DNA of 64,000 nucleotides from Galerina marginata (taxonomy: Eukaryota > Basidiomycota > Agaricomycetes > Agaricales > Galerinaceae), in contig JAECYW010000008.1 of NCBI GenBank assembly GCA_023014335.1, forward strand, positions 1,550,001 to 1,614,000, read 5' to 3'. This document shows, in pieces, positions 1-11,822 of the stretch (positions are counted from its first letter, which is position 1; the number at the start of each line of letters is the position of its first letter). The notes below the pieces were generated by a model that made no database searches, was not told where the DNA came from, and saw only the letters and a list, made by a program, of their open reading frames with translations. The position numbers were made by a program, and so were the translations under genes.

Positions 1-710
1 TGTCATAGTACAGCTGGTGTATGCTCACGTAGATGGATCCATCGATGATGGGTCTTGAAAGGTTGAGTTCGAGGTATTGAAGAGTAATTGCAGGTTTATT
101 CGACGAGCATTCCAATGTTTTGAAAGAGAAGCTTCGAAAGTCATTTGCCGTTATCTCTCGGTGCCAGCTAACGAGCAGGAAAAATGGCTCAAGATCAGCT
201 CGCTTAATTATGCGTTATGCGGAATTTACTTATAAAACGACCTGTTGACTGCCTATTCACTGAGGGTTTATACTTGCCTTATGTAGCTCAGCTGAGACTC
301 ACAGAGATAGTTTTCAAGCAGGACACAACTCCACCCAATCAATCGGAACGTTGGAAGTGGGGACGAGTAGTTGGCTGTCATGGAATGCTGATGAAATGTC
401 AATCTGGGTCCCAACCTCACTCCTCTCCACGCCCAGGAAGAAAAAATAGCCAGTGTCCATAGCATAGGAGCCAATATACCATACGCACCGAAGTTAGGCC
501 AGGGAATTTCAGTTGAGTTTCTCCCAACCCGGGTAATAAAGTTGGCAGGCACCAGCGACCTATCGCTCTCCGACGCGGGGAAACTCTACCCCAAGAAACA
601 GCGGCTATATTTAATTAATTTACATCACCGCCCAGTCTGCAGCCTTAATGCGTCTATGTACATGATTAAAAATTCGTTAGGCAACAGCTGGAAGTGGCAA
701 GAAAAGTGTC
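1..710. other. Left edge, no gene assigned
   Basis: No complete gene can be supported. On the minus strand a frame ending near 319 reads as a plausible C-terminal tail (it contains MDTGYFFFLGVERSEVG and ends WVELCPA before a stop). I cannot connect it upstream without a frameshift or an odd intron, so it is only a possible gene fragment. The rest is AT-moderate sequence with no obvious repeat. It also holds the 3' flank of the desaturase gene that ends at 711. Confidence 0.3.
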
Positions 711-2662
711 TCAAGCGGTCTTTCCAGCCTCGTCTAGTCTGTCCTGCTCTTCAGGATTCCACCCCTTCTTCTTAATCTCTTCTACCACTGATTCATGAAG
801 TTCGCGGACGGCCACGCCATCCTTATTCTTGTAGAAGATAATGTCGCCCTCGTCTTCAATGAAGAGACATTGGGTAAACGACCGATATAGGGCATAGAAG
901 GTTGGCTAGAGACAGCGTAATTAACATGGGTTGGTTTGAAATTAACTCGGAGCTTACCGTTGAATCGTAGTTGTAATCGTCTTTTAAGACAGACCTGACT
1001 GCTTTTGTGATTTCAGGGCCGTTATCTGCACGTTCAAATGGTAGGTTAGTAGAGCGCTAAACCACTCCAGTTCGATTTAGCTTACAGAATGGAGCGCGAA
1101 GGAAGAAATCTAAGGAGTAATTTCAGTACGAGCGAATGGAAGAGTCAGATTCAGGCTTACGATGAGCGACATGGTCATGACTGATGTTATGGAAGAAGAA
1201 TCGTCCCATCCATCCGAGCAAAGGCCTATCAACGGTAGCAACAGCGCCACGAAGGAAGGACCATTCTCCCTTCCTGTAATGGGGGATGGAAGGGTCGGAG
1301 TGATGCAAGAAAGTGAACATAACAATCCAGTGATTCACGAACTTGAGATACGAAGGAATGCTTCAGCCTAACAGATACTCTGAATTTCGGGATAGTTCCT
1401 TACCAGGTATGGAATAAGGTAGTACCAGAAGAAGAACTCCTTGCCCAGATAATAGAGAATAGCTGCCATGGAGCCGATGCCAACGTTCGACATGAAGATT
1501 GAGAAACCTATAACGCAATTTAGGTAAGAGTGAATCCAATATTCCGAATGTCAATGAATTACGTTGCTCCTTCTTGAATAAGGGGGAATTTGGGTTGAAA
1601 TGATTCGTTCCAGCGGGGTACATGGGGGATCCCATGGTGTTTTGTCTGTTGAGAAAATTTAACATAATATACAGGCAGACGGATTGAGGCAACATACGCA
1701 AGGTAGATCCACCAACCGCTATTAAAATTCTGAGTTGTTGCTCGCTTTGTATTGGAATTTGAGATAAACTCACAAGCCTTGCATGACGAACATTCGGAAG
1801 AGGGTGTAAAGTGGGGTTTCCTCGAAGATCTCCTCGTAGTCTTGTCTTGCGGCTTTCTTCTCCTCGGGGAGCTTAAATTGACTGCGGGTGTATGGTACGT
1901 AGTTTTCATCTCGTTCCATCGAAGCCGTCGCTTTCTGAGAACCAGGAGTCAGTTTCCAAGCGCGAGATCTTATCAAAGCATGTCCTTACATGGTGAGCAT
2001 GATGTGTCGAGCGCCAAGAGAAATAAGGGATAAGCAGATACTACGCAGATTCAGTATCTCGAGCTCTGATTTAACAGCTGAAGACGCACTGAATGAAGCA
2101 AAAATCCGACGGTGTTGTTAATCTTATTGTTCTCGAAAAGCGACGTATGACCTGCGTCATGGCCTTTATGGACAGCTGTTAGCTGGCACAATAATAAGAT
2201 GTTATCGGAGAAACGAATGGCGTACCTAGGCAGAAAATCCCTGCACCGACCAGACCCTGGAACCACCAATAAAATAGCCACATCGATGCTTTCAGCGCTG
2301 TCTTTTGCCATCCCACCGTAACATAACCCCCAAAGTCGCTCTGGGCGAGTGGTGTGATTGAATACGCAAACTTGTATAGAAGCGAGGCGAAGACGATGTC
2401 GCGAACAACGTATAGGGCTGCCTTACCCTGGTTCTCTGGAGGATGAGAGAGGTTATATGAGAGTCTCGCGCATTAATGTCAGGCGAATCGGCGTACTCTT
2501 AAGAAGGTGCTTGGGCACGGCGTCATGAATTTCCTTCAAGGTTACAGTCGGGGGAACGAACGGCTTCTTGAGCCTTCAGAACGCATCAGACAGATTCGGA
2601 GAGCCCGTGAAAGCCAGTGCGCACCGTTGCTCATATTCAGGCCCGTTTCCGAACAAAACCAT
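711..2662 (-). CDS. Delta-12 (omega-6) fatty acid desaturase, 13 exons
   Basis: An integral ER membrane desaturase that should convert oleoyl to linoleoyl chains. I joined exons 2662-2625, 2573-2497, 2435-2226, 2175-2090, 2040-1990, 1934-1774, 1718-1698, 1645-1563, 1507-1404, 1341-1161, 1109-1086, 1025-958 and 905-711. All introns have GT/AG borders and the frame stays open for 432 codons. The start reads MVLFGNGPEYEQR, followed by PFVPPTVTLKEIHDAVPKHL, which is typical of fungal FAD2. The three histidine boxes are visible: GHDAGH, STHHAHH and HVAHH. The conserved stretches GSPMYPAGTNHFNP and FLHHSDPSIPHY are present. Exons 7 (21 nt) and 11 (24 nt) are microexons, and an intron splits the last histidine codon of box 3. 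Length and order match the family. Exact regiospecificity is inferred. Confidence 0.93.
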
Positions 2663-4637
2663 CTTGAGAGAGAGGGGGATAATGGTCAACCAGTAAATGC
2701 AATATCTACTGGGGCCAGAGATTCAGAAGGGGGAACTTCTCTCAGGTCCAGCAACGGGGTCCAAGTATAAAACGGCCAACAGTGATTCGAGATCCACGGG
2801 CCAAACCGACGGGCTAGGTTAACTGTAAACACGCGGTAATGCCTGATAAAGGCGCAGATCAGAAGCACGGGTTCGAGGTAAACCATTCTCCACTATTCAG
2901 AAACGGACCAAATCATAAATGGCACGGAGTGAAGCAAATCCTTTGTTTGGGTATGGCATCCCGTCCTCTTGTCGTCGTGAGAAACGTTCGACGAGCCTCA
3001 CCGCGTGAGACACGGGGTTTGTCGAATGGAAATACGACTTCCGGTGGATTTCCGGACGACATTGTCGGCGCATATGCTCCCTCCAAGGAATCCGAGCCGC
3101 CTAAGAGCGCCGTGACGGTTAAAAACACCTCCGACATGAGGCATTCGGCTAGAACTGGTCTCAGTTGGCTCGAAATAACGGTGGACATCCACAATTGATG
3201 GATGATAATCTGGGGGCAATAATATGGTTATCTAACGCATGACCACCCCAAGGTGGACAGAATGGTCTGTGAGAGACAAGCCGCAGCGATTTTCAGAAGT
3301 CAAAGGCGGGTAACTTGGGTACGCTCGCGGGCAAGGTGTCAAAGCAAGAAAGCAAACTCGGATCCAGCAGGTGCGAGTAAGTCAAGTTGAATCGACCTGG
3401 TCCGCCTTTTGTTTGTACCTGCTGTGACGCCATATAAAATTGACCTTTCACCCGCACTGACTATTCTACCTTCGGTATAAGTACCCGTCTTACTTTCTGG
3501 CCAAGATTTTACAAGGAAGACATTCTCCACCCCTCCCCGGAGTACAGTTTAAAAACATCTCATTCCTTCTCCAGGACTCGGGTTCATTTCGGAAAAGCGA
3601 GGTCGCGAACTAAAGGATACCCCGAGCGTTAGTAGAACCCTCCTTTCACCCCGATAAGCAGTAATGTACTAGTGGATTATGGCATTATATTGTGGCAGAA
3701 GTCTTGCATGTTGCCCCAGCCTCGAGGCCGACTACTCAGTGGTGTTCATGGTCATTGTCCGGGCTGTCGAACCACCACGATACCACGCCGCTCAGCTTGG
3801 AACGACGTCCAGCTCGAACGAAGCTCGATTCTCAAATGGGCCGTTTCCAACTTCCCATCTTGATGATCAGAACATCCTAAAACGTAGATCTGATTCAGGA
3901 AATACCTTTTTCACGAGCTACATACAGGCAGCTAATTTTGGAGAATTTGCACATCAGCATGCAGCGCTGAAATTGTCGTTGATCATCAATTTGAATGATG
4001 TAGATCAAAGCTAGTTCCAACCTCAACCTACATTTCGAACGATCATGATTCTCCGTTGAGGTCGTTGCAGCCGGTGGTCGCGAGCCTGACTTGGCCGCGG
4101 TACATATTTTTCCCAGAAGCTCATGACAAGCTCATGATCAGGAAGTTCGAAAGCGATGAGACGAATATTTCACATACCTGTGGCTGATTGAATGATGGTA
4201 CTTCGATAGCTCCTTCAGATGACGAGTCGAATACCAAAGAGAAAGAGGGCGAGAGAGAATAAAAGAGTATATAAACGATTATAAAACAAGAAGGGAAGCA
4301 AAGCAAAGCAGCATATGTCGGACATCCTCCTTCTACTCCGCAGTCCTTTCTTCGCTCTCTATACCACGACGCATCCGGATGACGACAACAAAGACGACAG
4401 ACGGCATCCATACGTTCACGTTCATCGTCACGTCGCAGCGCCGTGAATCAGCACCCCATGGGTGAGAAACCAATGAGAAACCCAACTTCTTACACCAGTC
4501 CTAACCTCCAACTTCCAAATCAAGTACATACATGCTACACATTCCGTCCGTTCGTTTACTCTTTCGTTCGTTCGTCGGCATTCCAAAAGTCCATTGGGAT
4601 GGCTTGGGAATGAGAGCACATTAACAAAAAGATACTT
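2663..4637. other. Intergenic region between desaturase and aconitase
   Basis: About 2 kb without a gene I can support. Several overlapping short open frames at 2,840-3,220 run on both strands in GC-richer sequence, but none shows a domain, signal peptide or splice pattern. This stretch probably includes the desaturase promoter and 5' leader. An open frame at 3,679-4,014 (+) also looks random. The 3' flank of aconitase lies at the right edge. Confidence 0.5.
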
Positions 4638-7427
4638 TTAAGCGCTGGCACGGGCCTTTGCCTTAGCAGCCATCTAAAAGGTAGTCAGTACGTGCATGGT
4701 ATGTAGTGCCAGAAAACCGACGTACCAGGTTGAGAGCAGATCCAGCCTTGAACCATTCGATCTGTCCCTCGTTGAAGGAGTGAGCAAGAGAGATCTCCTA
4801 CACAACGAGATGATAGTCAGTGAGGGATCAAGAAGATGAAATAGAAACTCACATCAACACTACCATCCTCATGATGAGCGACGAGGGTCAAGTTCTTTCC
4901 AGGAGCAAAGGTCTCAAGGCCGATAATGTCGACCTTGTCGGTACCCTTGACTTTATCGTAGTCGGCAGGGTCCGCAAAAGTCAATGCGAGCATGCCCTGC
5001 TTCTTCAAGTTGGTCTCGTGGATACGGGCGAAGGAGCGGACAATGACAGCCGTGCCTCCAAGGAAGCGCGGCTCAAGGGCAGCGTGCTCGCGGGATGAGC
5101 CTTCGCCGTAGTTGTGGTCGCCGATGACGACCCATTTGCGACCAGCAGATCGGTAGGCAGCGCCGACTTGGGGAACGCCGCCCCATGAGCCGTCGAGCTG
5201 ATTCAAGACCTTGTTGGCCTCGCCGTTCTCAGCGTTAATGGCGCCAATCAGGCAGTTCTCTGCAAATGAATGTTTAGGCATCCAGCGCAGGATCATAAAC
5301 GACGACACTCACGAGAGATGTTCTCAAGATGTCCACGGTACTTCAACCAAGGTCCACCAGCAGAGATATGGTCAGTGGCTATCCAAGGAGTTATTAGCAG
5401 ATGTCACATCTCAGAGGTGGATCTTGAAAACGTACTGCATTTGCCCTTGACCTTGATCAAGACAGGGAGGTCCTTAGCGTCCTTACCATCCCAAGGGGTG
5501 AAAGGTTTTAAGAGCTGAAGACGGTCGCTCTTGGGGTCGACCTTGACTTGAACGGAGACACGGTCCTCGGGAGGGCGCTGGAAAGTGTCCTGTCCTGGAT
5601 CATATCCACGAGGAGGGAGCTCGAAGCCGGTGGGAGGAGAGAATTTGAAGGGTTTGCCAGAGGGAGTGGGAAGAGAGTCGGTAAGAGGGTTGAATGAGAG
5701 TGAGCCGCCAAATGCAAGCGCGGTAACGAGGTCGGGCGAGGCGACGAAGGCGTGGGTCGCAGGGTTAGCATCATTACGTCCGGTGAAGTTACGGTTGTAC
5801 GAGGTCACGACTAAAGAAGAGCTCGTAAGCACGACGTTCAGACAGAAGTACACCCATACGCACTGGTGTTAGCCTCGCCCTTCTTCACATCTTTCCTGTC
5901 CCATTGACCAATGCAAGGTCCGCAGGCGTTGGCAAGAACGATTCCTCCAGCATTCTCAAAGGCCTCGATTTGACCGTCACGGGCAATGGTAGCACGAACT
6001 TGCTCGCTTCCGGGTGTGATGGTGAATTTGGATTTGAGCTCGAGACCGGCTTCCTGAGCCTCCTTGACGAGCGAGGCAGAGCGGGACATATCTTCGTAGG
6101 AAGAGTTGGTGCAGGAGCCGATGAGGCTGACCTTGATTTCATCGGGCCAGTTGTTTTTCTTGGCTTCAGCGGCGAGCTTGGAAATGGGAGTGGCGAGATC
6201 AGGAGTGAAGGGGCCGTTGATGTGAGGTTCGAGTTCCGAGAGGTTGATTTCGACAATCTCGTCGTATTCCGCGCCTTCATCTGCCCGGAGGTTGTGTGCA
6301 AATTGCTTGGCGTAGTTTGCAATGTCCGGTCGTTTAGTAGCGTTCAGGTAGTCAACCATGCGGTGGTTGAAGGGGAACAATGAAGTCGTCGCGCCAATTT
6401 CAGCACCCATGTTGCAGATAGTAGCCATACCGGTGCAGCTGAGAGACTCAACACCAGGACCCTTGTATTCGATGATAGCGCCAGTTCCTCCTTTGACAGT
6501 GAGAATGCCAGCTACTTTGAGAATAACATCCTTGGGAGTGGTCCAGCCGCCAATTTTGCCCGTGAGGTTAACGCCAATGACCTTGGGACACTTGAGCTCC
6601 CAAGGAATGTCAGCCATGACGTCAACGGCGTCGGCACCACCGACACCGCAGGCAATCATACCGAGACCACCAGCGTTGGGTGTGTGCGAGTCCGTACCAA
6701 TCATGAGACCACCGGGGAATGCATAGTTTTCGAGGATGATTTGGTGAATAATTCCAGAGCCGGGTTTCCAAAAGCCTAAGCCGTACTTGGCCGTGGCAGT
6801 AGCTAAAAAGTCGTACACTTCCTTGTTGATAGAGATAGCGCGCTCGAGATCCTTGACACCACCCACTTGAGCCTCAATCAAATGATCGCAATGGACGGTG
6901 GTGGGGACGGCAGCGGTATCCATTCCAGCCGACATGAATTGAAGCAGAGCCATCTAATGAATTACGTCAGAGGTGAACAGAGATGAGACAGACACTAGTA
7001 ACGCACTTGAGCTGTAGCATCCTGGCAAGCAACTCGCTATACGAAAGTGTTAGAATTATTGGGTACGAAGTAAAAAGGAAGAAGACTTGCGTCTGGGCGG
7101 AGCTTGAGATAGCTGGTACCTCTGACAATGTCCTGGTTGGCGGCATCGTCAAGATGACCGTACAGGATTTTCTCGGAGAGCGTCAGGGGTCGTCGAAGCC
7201 TGAGACGTCCGTGAGCACCATTACAACAAAATGAAACATAGAACACACCTATCGCGGACGGTAACAAGATTGTCCTCGATACGCTGGTAGTTGATATATG
7301 CGCCTTTTTCGAGGAGAGACATGGGAACTTTGGTGTCGCCAATGCGGGGAGCAGCGGTGGCCATGCCCTTGGCAATATGCCGCAGGGCACGGACCACTTC
7401 AGCGGTCTTGTTGGTGATGTTGAGCAT
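4638..7427 (-). CDS. ACO1: Aconitate hydratase, mitochondrial
   Basis: Catalyses citrate-isocitrate interconversion in the TCA cycle, using a [4Fe-4S] cluster. The first exon starts at 7,427 with [20 protein letters not shown], a basic amphipathic stretch fitting a mitochondrial presequence, and continues to [11 protein letters not shown]. Further exons give [15 protein letters not shown], then the large exon 6,953-5,838. That exon contains [24 protein letters not shown] and [13 protein letters not shown], which hold the cluster cysteines. Exons at 5.85-5.40 kb ([13 protein letters not shown]) and 5.27-4.85 kb ([20 protein letters not shown], the swivelling-domain substrate loop) follow. Two short C-terminal exons end in KAKARASA. 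Introns are 45-70 bp. All expected blocks are present in order, so the gene looks intact. Exact borders of the small exons near 7.0 and 5.3 kb were not all checked. Confidence 0.96.
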
Positions 7428-8201
7428 CGCTCCAACGACGGGCAGGATGAGGTTGTGGAGGAAGGAGGAGACCGGAATGAACAATTTTATGTCAATCAAC
7501 CACGTGAATTCACTGCCTACAATGGCCCGGCCAGCCAATCGCAATTCTGCTTTTACTCGACTCGCTACAACCTTCTGCCCGCTCTTTTGCCGCTCGCTGT
7601 GAACACATTTGCCTCTCTGCAGGTCACTTTGACAGTACTTCTTGCAGGTGTACTTATTTTATTGTTTTTTTCGCCAGGTATACGGGCTCCGAGGACGCTT
7701 ATTCCATCGGATTGCATCTGTTGACAACAAAGGCGGCGAGTGACTCATAGTTGACCTGCAGACCATCCACCGGCTAAAAGAGCACGCCAAAGGTCGACCT
7801 GCAGACCTGATGAACAAATGACTCTTACTTACTTCCTACTCTGTCGGAGGGTTCAAAGCGCTTCTTCGGACGGTTGGGATGGATGATTGGGTCTCCAGGC
7901 CATGCCATGCTGATACCGATTGCCGACTCAGTTCCAGCCGCAGGCCTCAATTTCAAATGTTATCTTCGTTTCATACCGGCTCTCTCAACTCTCACCAATG
8001 CCGTCGAGCTCCTCCTGACTTTACGCGCAATCCGCGTATGCTGGTGGCGTTTCCTTCGTTCGAATAGTCTCTCGTATGATCGCATACCACAATGCACTCC
8101 AAAGTGCCTCTGAAGTTGCAACGTCCTGTTGATCCATATGAGCAATTTGCAATCCAGCTATTGTACAACCATTTCGGAAACTACAACACAACTTGCGACC
8201 G
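7428..8201. other. Intergenic, aconitase promoter side
   Basis: Contains the aconitase 5' flank. A short repeated motif GACCTGCAGACC occurs near 7,755 and 7,800. No gene is supported here; open frames at 7,874-8,145 run on both strands and look random. Confidence 0.45.
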
Positions 8202-9273
8202 TTACTTTGGTTGTGCGGCTGCACCCCAATTTTTTACTGTGCTGATGCTCGGCACGAAATAATATTCCCCTCCGCGTGAGGTTACGAAGAATTTCTGCTC
8301 ATACGACGTCGCTGAATCAACGACTTTCTTCGCAACCCCGGCTACTTCATACTTATCGCCTTGACTAGTGACAGGACGGAGTGTAACCTCGCCTTCTGAG
8401 GACAAATCAGTAGTGTCCGTGGTTCCCGAGACCGTCTTTGGTCCTCTAATGATAGGATCTTGTCCTGTTTAAAATTCAGCATCAAGTTCATCGGGGCTGG
8501 AAAGGCTCCATAAACCAATTTTCTGAGGTACGAGACCAGTGATAGGAAAGAAATCATTATTAGCAAAGCCAGTGGTCTGACTGTAAAACCATTGGCGATG
8601 GACGATTGTAGCAAGCGGAAAGCAGCCCGCGAGGGCAGACGGCATTCTTCTTCTGGTCTTCGGTAAGCTTTTTCCCGTCATTCCGCTCCTTCTGCGAAAT
8701 CTATTAAACAATAGGTAAGAGCGTCAGTGTTGAGATCATTCCCAAACTGAGAGACTTTGCCGTCGACAACGTTAAAGAACATGAAACATTCCCATCTCTG
8801 CGACGGGCCTACAGGAAATCGAGTTCCACCACTCGTAAAAGGATAGCAAGATGTCTCCGATCTGTAAATATCGCCCTGAACATTCTCGAGATTAGGCAGG
8901 TCGTTGCCATTTTCGTCCTTCATAGGATTTCCGGTGAGCAAACCGGATGAGCAAACCGGATGAGCCCAATGGCCCGTCTCTTCAGAAATTTGAATTTTGG
9001 AAGAGGAGCCAATTCTAGGCGTATTTTACTGCTTGAACTCGGGACTGTCCTTCTGGTGAAATAAAGCAACTGTCACTTAGAAGTTACATGACTGTCCAGG
9101 ACCGTTCTGCGGCCTATAGCGAAAGGCACAAGGCTGCTTAAAATCAACGAGCTGCGTATTCATGACCGCGATAATGATTGAGGAAGATGTGCCAGGTATT
9201 CCTGGACTTACCTTTGTGTTCAATAAAAATGATGATAAATAAGCCAGACACAGACGGTGGTAGCGGGTGATCA
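8202..9273 (-). CDS. Putative secreted protein, unrecognised, possibly decaying
   Basis: Several minus-strand segments read like coding sequence but belong to no family I recognise. A possible first exon at 9,273 begins MITRYHRLCLAYLSSFLL, which resembles a signal peptide and is followed by GTAAGT. A second block around 9,150-9,080 reads QLVDFKQPCAFRYRPQNGPG. An open exon at 8,941-8,700 contains YRSETSCYPFTSGGTRFPVG and FFNVVDGKVSQFGNDLNTD. Further frames read GFANNDFFPITGLVPQKIG near 8,560-8,500. The end reads TSRGGEYYFVPSISTVKNW, with the stop near 8,202. I could not join all the blocks in one frame. The gene may have unusual introns or may be a pseudogene with frameshifts around 8,700 and 8,600. 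Confidence 0.3.
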
Positions 9274-9389
9274 TGGTGCTGGTGCTCTATCATAAGTAGT
9301 GTCGAGCGCAACCATTTCTACTTGTTAAATGTTACTACACGACAGAAACTTTGCAGGTCTATAGTGCATACAATAAAAGTGGGTAAACC

Positions 9390-10453
9390 TCAAACACTTT
9401 CCCGTTCAGCGTCGGTGCACGTGGTAACTGGAGTAATGAACCGGATATTTTCTTCTAAATGAGCTGATACAGGCCGATGAACGACACCTGATGGTGGGGG
9501 AATTGTGGTTGTCGATTCTATTCCCCGTGCAACTCGGCGGACAATCATGAGGGGAGATATGACCTGAAATGCACGATATGTCCACACTGAATATAGAATC
9601 AAAGAAATGGCACTCACGCAAATATGTGGGAGTAGGAACAACGGAACATACTGTGCGTTACATTTAGTGCCGAACATAATTGCGTAGGCCGCCATGAAGA
9701 AGATAATTAAGGCACAGGATTCAACACAGATGGTTATAATCCTGGTATACACTGACCCATGACCAACTCCGAGAACTCTGCGCAGGTAACTTTGGTGATA
9801 GAGCAGTCGGCACGCGATCAGAAGCGAAAGAAGAATGTTGGAAAAGGCCGAGATGGAAGTAGATAATAAGGAAAAAATGTTGATCTGAGGTCCAAGGAGA
9901 ACATTGAAGCCAATAACTAGATGAAGATCAGAGTTAAATGGAGGCGCAAAAAAAGGCTTAAACAGTGAGTTACCTACAAAGTGATGCCAAAGAAATTAGG
10001 AGGAGCAGGCCCATGGCCATAATTCGGTAGCCTATTGAAGTGTTTTGGTATAAAACAAAACAGCGCCATATCTTTTGTATAAATAAGACCATCAGTGTCG
10101 GGAGCGGAGGCAGATAAAATCACCATAAAACCATCTGCTGTCCAAATCATGACTACAAGCAAGAGAGGGACTTCAGCAAGCCAGGCGCCACTAAAAATGA
10201 AAGCCTTCGACGAGTTGGGATAAAAGAGTGAAGTTATGACAGCATAGAGCTGCTGAATCATTGCCCATGTCGATAGGACCAGTAGGACACTGATATAGGT
10301 GAACATGAATATTCGTTTTCTTGTTGAGGAAAAACCCTTTAAAAGTGCTCGGAAGCAGCTATAGTAAAGTGAGATTACGACGGTGTAAGCCATGGACGAG
10401 AAAATAGTGCCCAAAAACGGCCAGAAATAAACCGCATTGTCGACGTCGAGCAT
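9390..10453 (-). CDS. Seven-TM-like fungal membrane protein
   Basis: A polytopic membrane protein of a large uncharacterised basidiomycete family; its substrate or ligand is unknown. The chosen start at 10,453 gives MLDVDNAVYFWPFLGTIFSS, entering the first membrane segment. The earlier in-frame extension has no ATG. Exon 1 ends in IWTADGFM. After an intron the next exon reads IWRCFVLYQNTSIGYR and a membrane segment rich in L and I. The following exon has ISAFSNILLSLLIACRLLYH and then RRVLGVGHGSVYTRI, a basic loop typical of the family. The last exon reads VISPLMIVRRVARGIEST and a hydrophilic tail ending ERESV. About seven hydrophobic helices are visible. Borders were inferred from GT/AG sites with consistent phase. 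Family membership is inferred from the pattern. Confidence 0.72.
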
Positions 10454-11822
10454 GTCAGTGAGTATGATTGAAGTAAGAGCGAACGAAAAGCATAGAGGAA
10501 CGCAGAGTGAACAGATTGATGGACTTTGCACTTTGACCGGGTCAAAGCTTTATTGTTTGGTTGCCGGAGCGGATGTATAATTCCTTGGCTGTTCCAAGTA
10601 TGCGCTTCGTAGAATCAAGATAGATGTCGGCCATCTCGCGGAAAGGCAATGACTCCTTGATCTGGGCATTGCAGCAGATAAATTTCTGTGCTTCTTGCAC
10701 GCAGCAGTCAGCCCAAATCGCTGAACGCTCCATCTCAAAGGCCCATTTAAGAACCGAAATAAGGCTTTACACCAATATAAAAAGGAATACAGAAACACAC
10801 GATCTTGATTTTTCACTACTTCCTGCAACTGGCAAAGCTCTCTCAGGAACAGTAATTCTGGGTGTGCCTGTTGTTGAACCGTATCAGACAGTAATAGCGC
10901 ATAGGAAGACTCCTTGATTTGACGGTCACTATGCACATTTATTTAGAAGCGAGGAAGTGTATATACTCTATAGCCATAGAAGAACACGCGAGCTTAACTT
11001 TTCCCTAAGACCTAGGACTTTCCTCTGAAACATTGACCGACATACACCACCGACAATCAGACTGCCTACGTGCAGGGGAAAAGATTGAATATGGGAAAGG
11101 ATTGAAGATGAGAATGAGGTGAGGGCTGTAGATGGGAGCGGTCATCCGTGCATTCTTGCCGTACACATCAAGGGCTGTCCGGATAGCTTGAGGCTACAAT
11201 CTAGGACAGTTCGTTAGAACGAACGTTCAATCGGGAAATTTTACAATAACTGTATAACAGTGAAATATGTCATCCTCTTAAAGAGGTTGTGGCTTCAACT
11301 GCGATTCGGCATCCGATTTCGAATGGAGCTGGCGCTGAGACAGGCTACAGCGAATATGGCCTCGGAGAGGAAAGAGAGAAAACTCGGTTTGGACGCTGGC
11401 AGGGATTCACGAGGCGAGGGAGTCGTTGGTTGATGTTGGGGCTGCTGCTGCGCTAGCAGCAAAGAGGTTAAAGCCTGCCCTGGGGAAGACGGAGGTGTTG
11501 GCTAAGATTGGACTTGAGAGACCAAGGCAGGCGACTGTAACGAAAGATTCGCGAAGGAGTTTAACGGGAGTGGGTGACGGAGATGCATGTGAGGAGCTGG
11601 GTGAGCGGAGAAATTTAGAGCGAAAGGGTTTTCATCGGCATGGACGAAGTTGATGCCGACGTTGACACCCTGAGCGTGACGCCGAAGGTGGTAGTGCAGG
11701 GGGAAGCATTTCCTCCAGCTATCATGTCCGCGTTCAGCTTGGAGATGGGGTTCATTGTCACCTAAGTATGTTACAGTCATAAAATTATCAAACAGGGTTG
11801 TTAGAAGTCTATGTCCAAGAGC
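10454..11822. other. Intergenic region, no supported gene
   Basis: Open frames near 10,550-10,936 (both strands) and 11,426-11,780 (both strands) lack recognisable domains and conserved splice structure. Part of 11,300-11,700 is GC-richer and could belong to an unrecognised gene. Nothing is strong enough to call. Confidence 0.4.

Noticed and set aside
2840..3220. Four overlapping frames upstream of the desaturase as a gene
   Set aside because: No domain, no splice sites and no codon pattern; frames overlap on both strands in a likely promoter/leader.
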